Assembly (NCBI GenBank): GCA_009776495.1
Contig: WRNS01000040.1
Location: 906-6,242, forward strand
DNA length: 5,337 bases
Reading direction: 5' to 3'
Origin: Methanobrevibacter sp.
GTDB lineage: Archaea > Methanobacteriota > Methanobacteria > Methanobacteriales > Methanobacteriaceae
Below are positions 4,938-5,337 of this stretch, piece by piece. The notes below the pieces were generated by a model that had not been told where the DNA came from, searched no databases, and saw only the letters and a program-made list of their open reading frames with translations. Both the position numbers and the translations under genes were made by a program. The first letter of the stretch is position 1. The number at the start of each line of letters is the position of its first letter.

Positions 4938-5001
4938 ATTATTATTATTTATTTTTTTATTAAACGCTTTAAAACTCATAATAATTAATATTCGCTTAAT
5001 T

Positions 5002-5337
5002 TCACTGTAACAAATTAAGTTTTTTTGCAAATGTCTTTAGTGTGGATCCTTTCAATACAACAGAGATGATTGTTACAAAGAAAACTACATTAAATATCAC
5101 TGGAGCTTCAGGAATGCCTGCTACTAATGGAAAAGTTGCAAAAACAATAGGTACTGCTCCTTTAATTCCAGTCCAAGATATGAAAATCTTATTTTCAAGT
5201 TTGATCTTGAAAGGTATTAATGAAGTAAAAACAGCTATTGGTCTTGCAATAATAAACATCAACGCTATTGCAAAACTTATTTCTGCTGTTTGAAGTAAAT
5301 GTTGAGGAAATACAAAAAGTCCAAGAACAATGAACAT
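5002..5337 (-). CDS. Cation/proton antiporter, CvrA/NhaP2-like, C-terminal part (runs off window)
   Basis: This is the C-terminal 111 residues of an integral membrane monovalent cation/H+ antiporter; the rest lies beyond the right edge. The ATG at the very edge is probably internal. Visible features are hydrophobic helices at residues 1-12, 19-42, 60-74 and 80-95, an ARPIAVF segment (31-37), and the sequence WTGIKGAVPIVFATFPL (55-71). The last resembles the conserved GxRGAVPIxLATxPL stretch of CvrA/NhaP2 K+ or Na+/H+ antiporters of the CPA1 group. The protein ends soon after the last helix with a short basic tail (TFAKKLNLLQ) and TGA at 5004-5002, so no regulatory C-terminal domain follows. 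It is on the same strand as the eha genes but separated from ehaA by 261 bp with its own probable terminator, so it is likely a separate unit. The family is fairly sure; the transported ion cannot be read from the fragment. Confidence 0.82.
   Translation of the reverse strand: MFIVLGLFVFPQHLLQTAEISFAIALMFIIARPIAVFTSLIPFKIKLENKIFISWTGIKGAVPIVFATFPLVAGIPEAPVIFNVVFFVTIISVVLKGSTLKTFAKKLNLLQ

Larger units (their letters stand above)
4741..5001. other. Intergenic region between antiporter and ehaA
   Basis: These 261 bp hold no convincing gene. A 67-codon open frame on the minus strand overlaps ehaA and has no ribosome-binding site. The recognisable content is a T-run terminator candidate (4920-4937), an inverted repeat (4828-4875), a direct repeat AAAGCTAAAATTT (4782-4794, 4841-4853) and the TATA box at 4761-4770. 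It is the natural control region of the eha operon. Confidence 0.6.

Overview
The window is AT-rich (roughly 30% GC by eye). It holds the promoter-proximal half of an energy-converting [NiFe]-hydrogenase A (eha) operon, ehaA through ehaJ, all on the minus strand and read from high to low coordinates. Ten contiguous membrane-subunit genes in the canonical alphabetical order point to a hydrogenotrophic methanogen of the Methanobacteriales. The low GC fits a Methanobrevibacter-like genome, but the genus is an inference.

Layout from right to left, which is the direction of transcription. At 5337-5002 is the C-terminal end of a CPA-type cation/proton antiporter (CvrA/NhaP2-like). Next comes a 261-bp intergenic region (5001-4741) with a probable terminator for the antiporter, an 11-bp inverted repeat and a good archaeal TATA box. 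That TATA box lies so close to ehaA that the transcript may be leaderless. Then follow ehaA (4740-4420), ehaB (4427-3927), a 152-bp gap filled with AAT-type microsatellite, ehaC (3774-3526), ehaD (3505-3218), ehaE (3225-2965, TTG start), ehaF (2968-2477), a 133-bp gap of 34-bp tandem repeats that each carry a Shine-Dalgarno core, ehaG (2343-1654), a 155-bp very AT-rich gap, ehaH (1498-818), ehaI (759-544) and the first 164 codons of ehaJ (493 to the window edge). The catalytic and electron-transfer half of the operon (small and large hydrogenase subunits, ferredoxins) should lie beyond position 1 and is not visible.

The encoded proteins are nearly all small and hydrophobic. Known Eha biology: a membrane complex uses the cation (H+ or Na+) gradient to drive ferredoxin reduction by H2, which replenishes methanogenesis. 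The subunits here form its membrane arm. EhaJ is the NuoH-like anchor, EhaH a shortened antiporter-like subunit, EhaG has a NuoK/MrpC-like segment, and EhaC-EhaF look like Mrp-antiporter small subunits. Genes C-D-E-F, and separately A-B, are tightly coupled by overlaps or a short gap. The three longest intra-operon gaps contain simple or tandem repeats or AT-only palindromic sequence.

No clearly new system was found. The points most worth checking are the 34-bp repeat that multiplies the ehaG ribosome-binding site, the possible leaderless ehaA start, the changed charged residues in EhaH, and the strong excess of the palindrome ATAGCTAT inside the genes.
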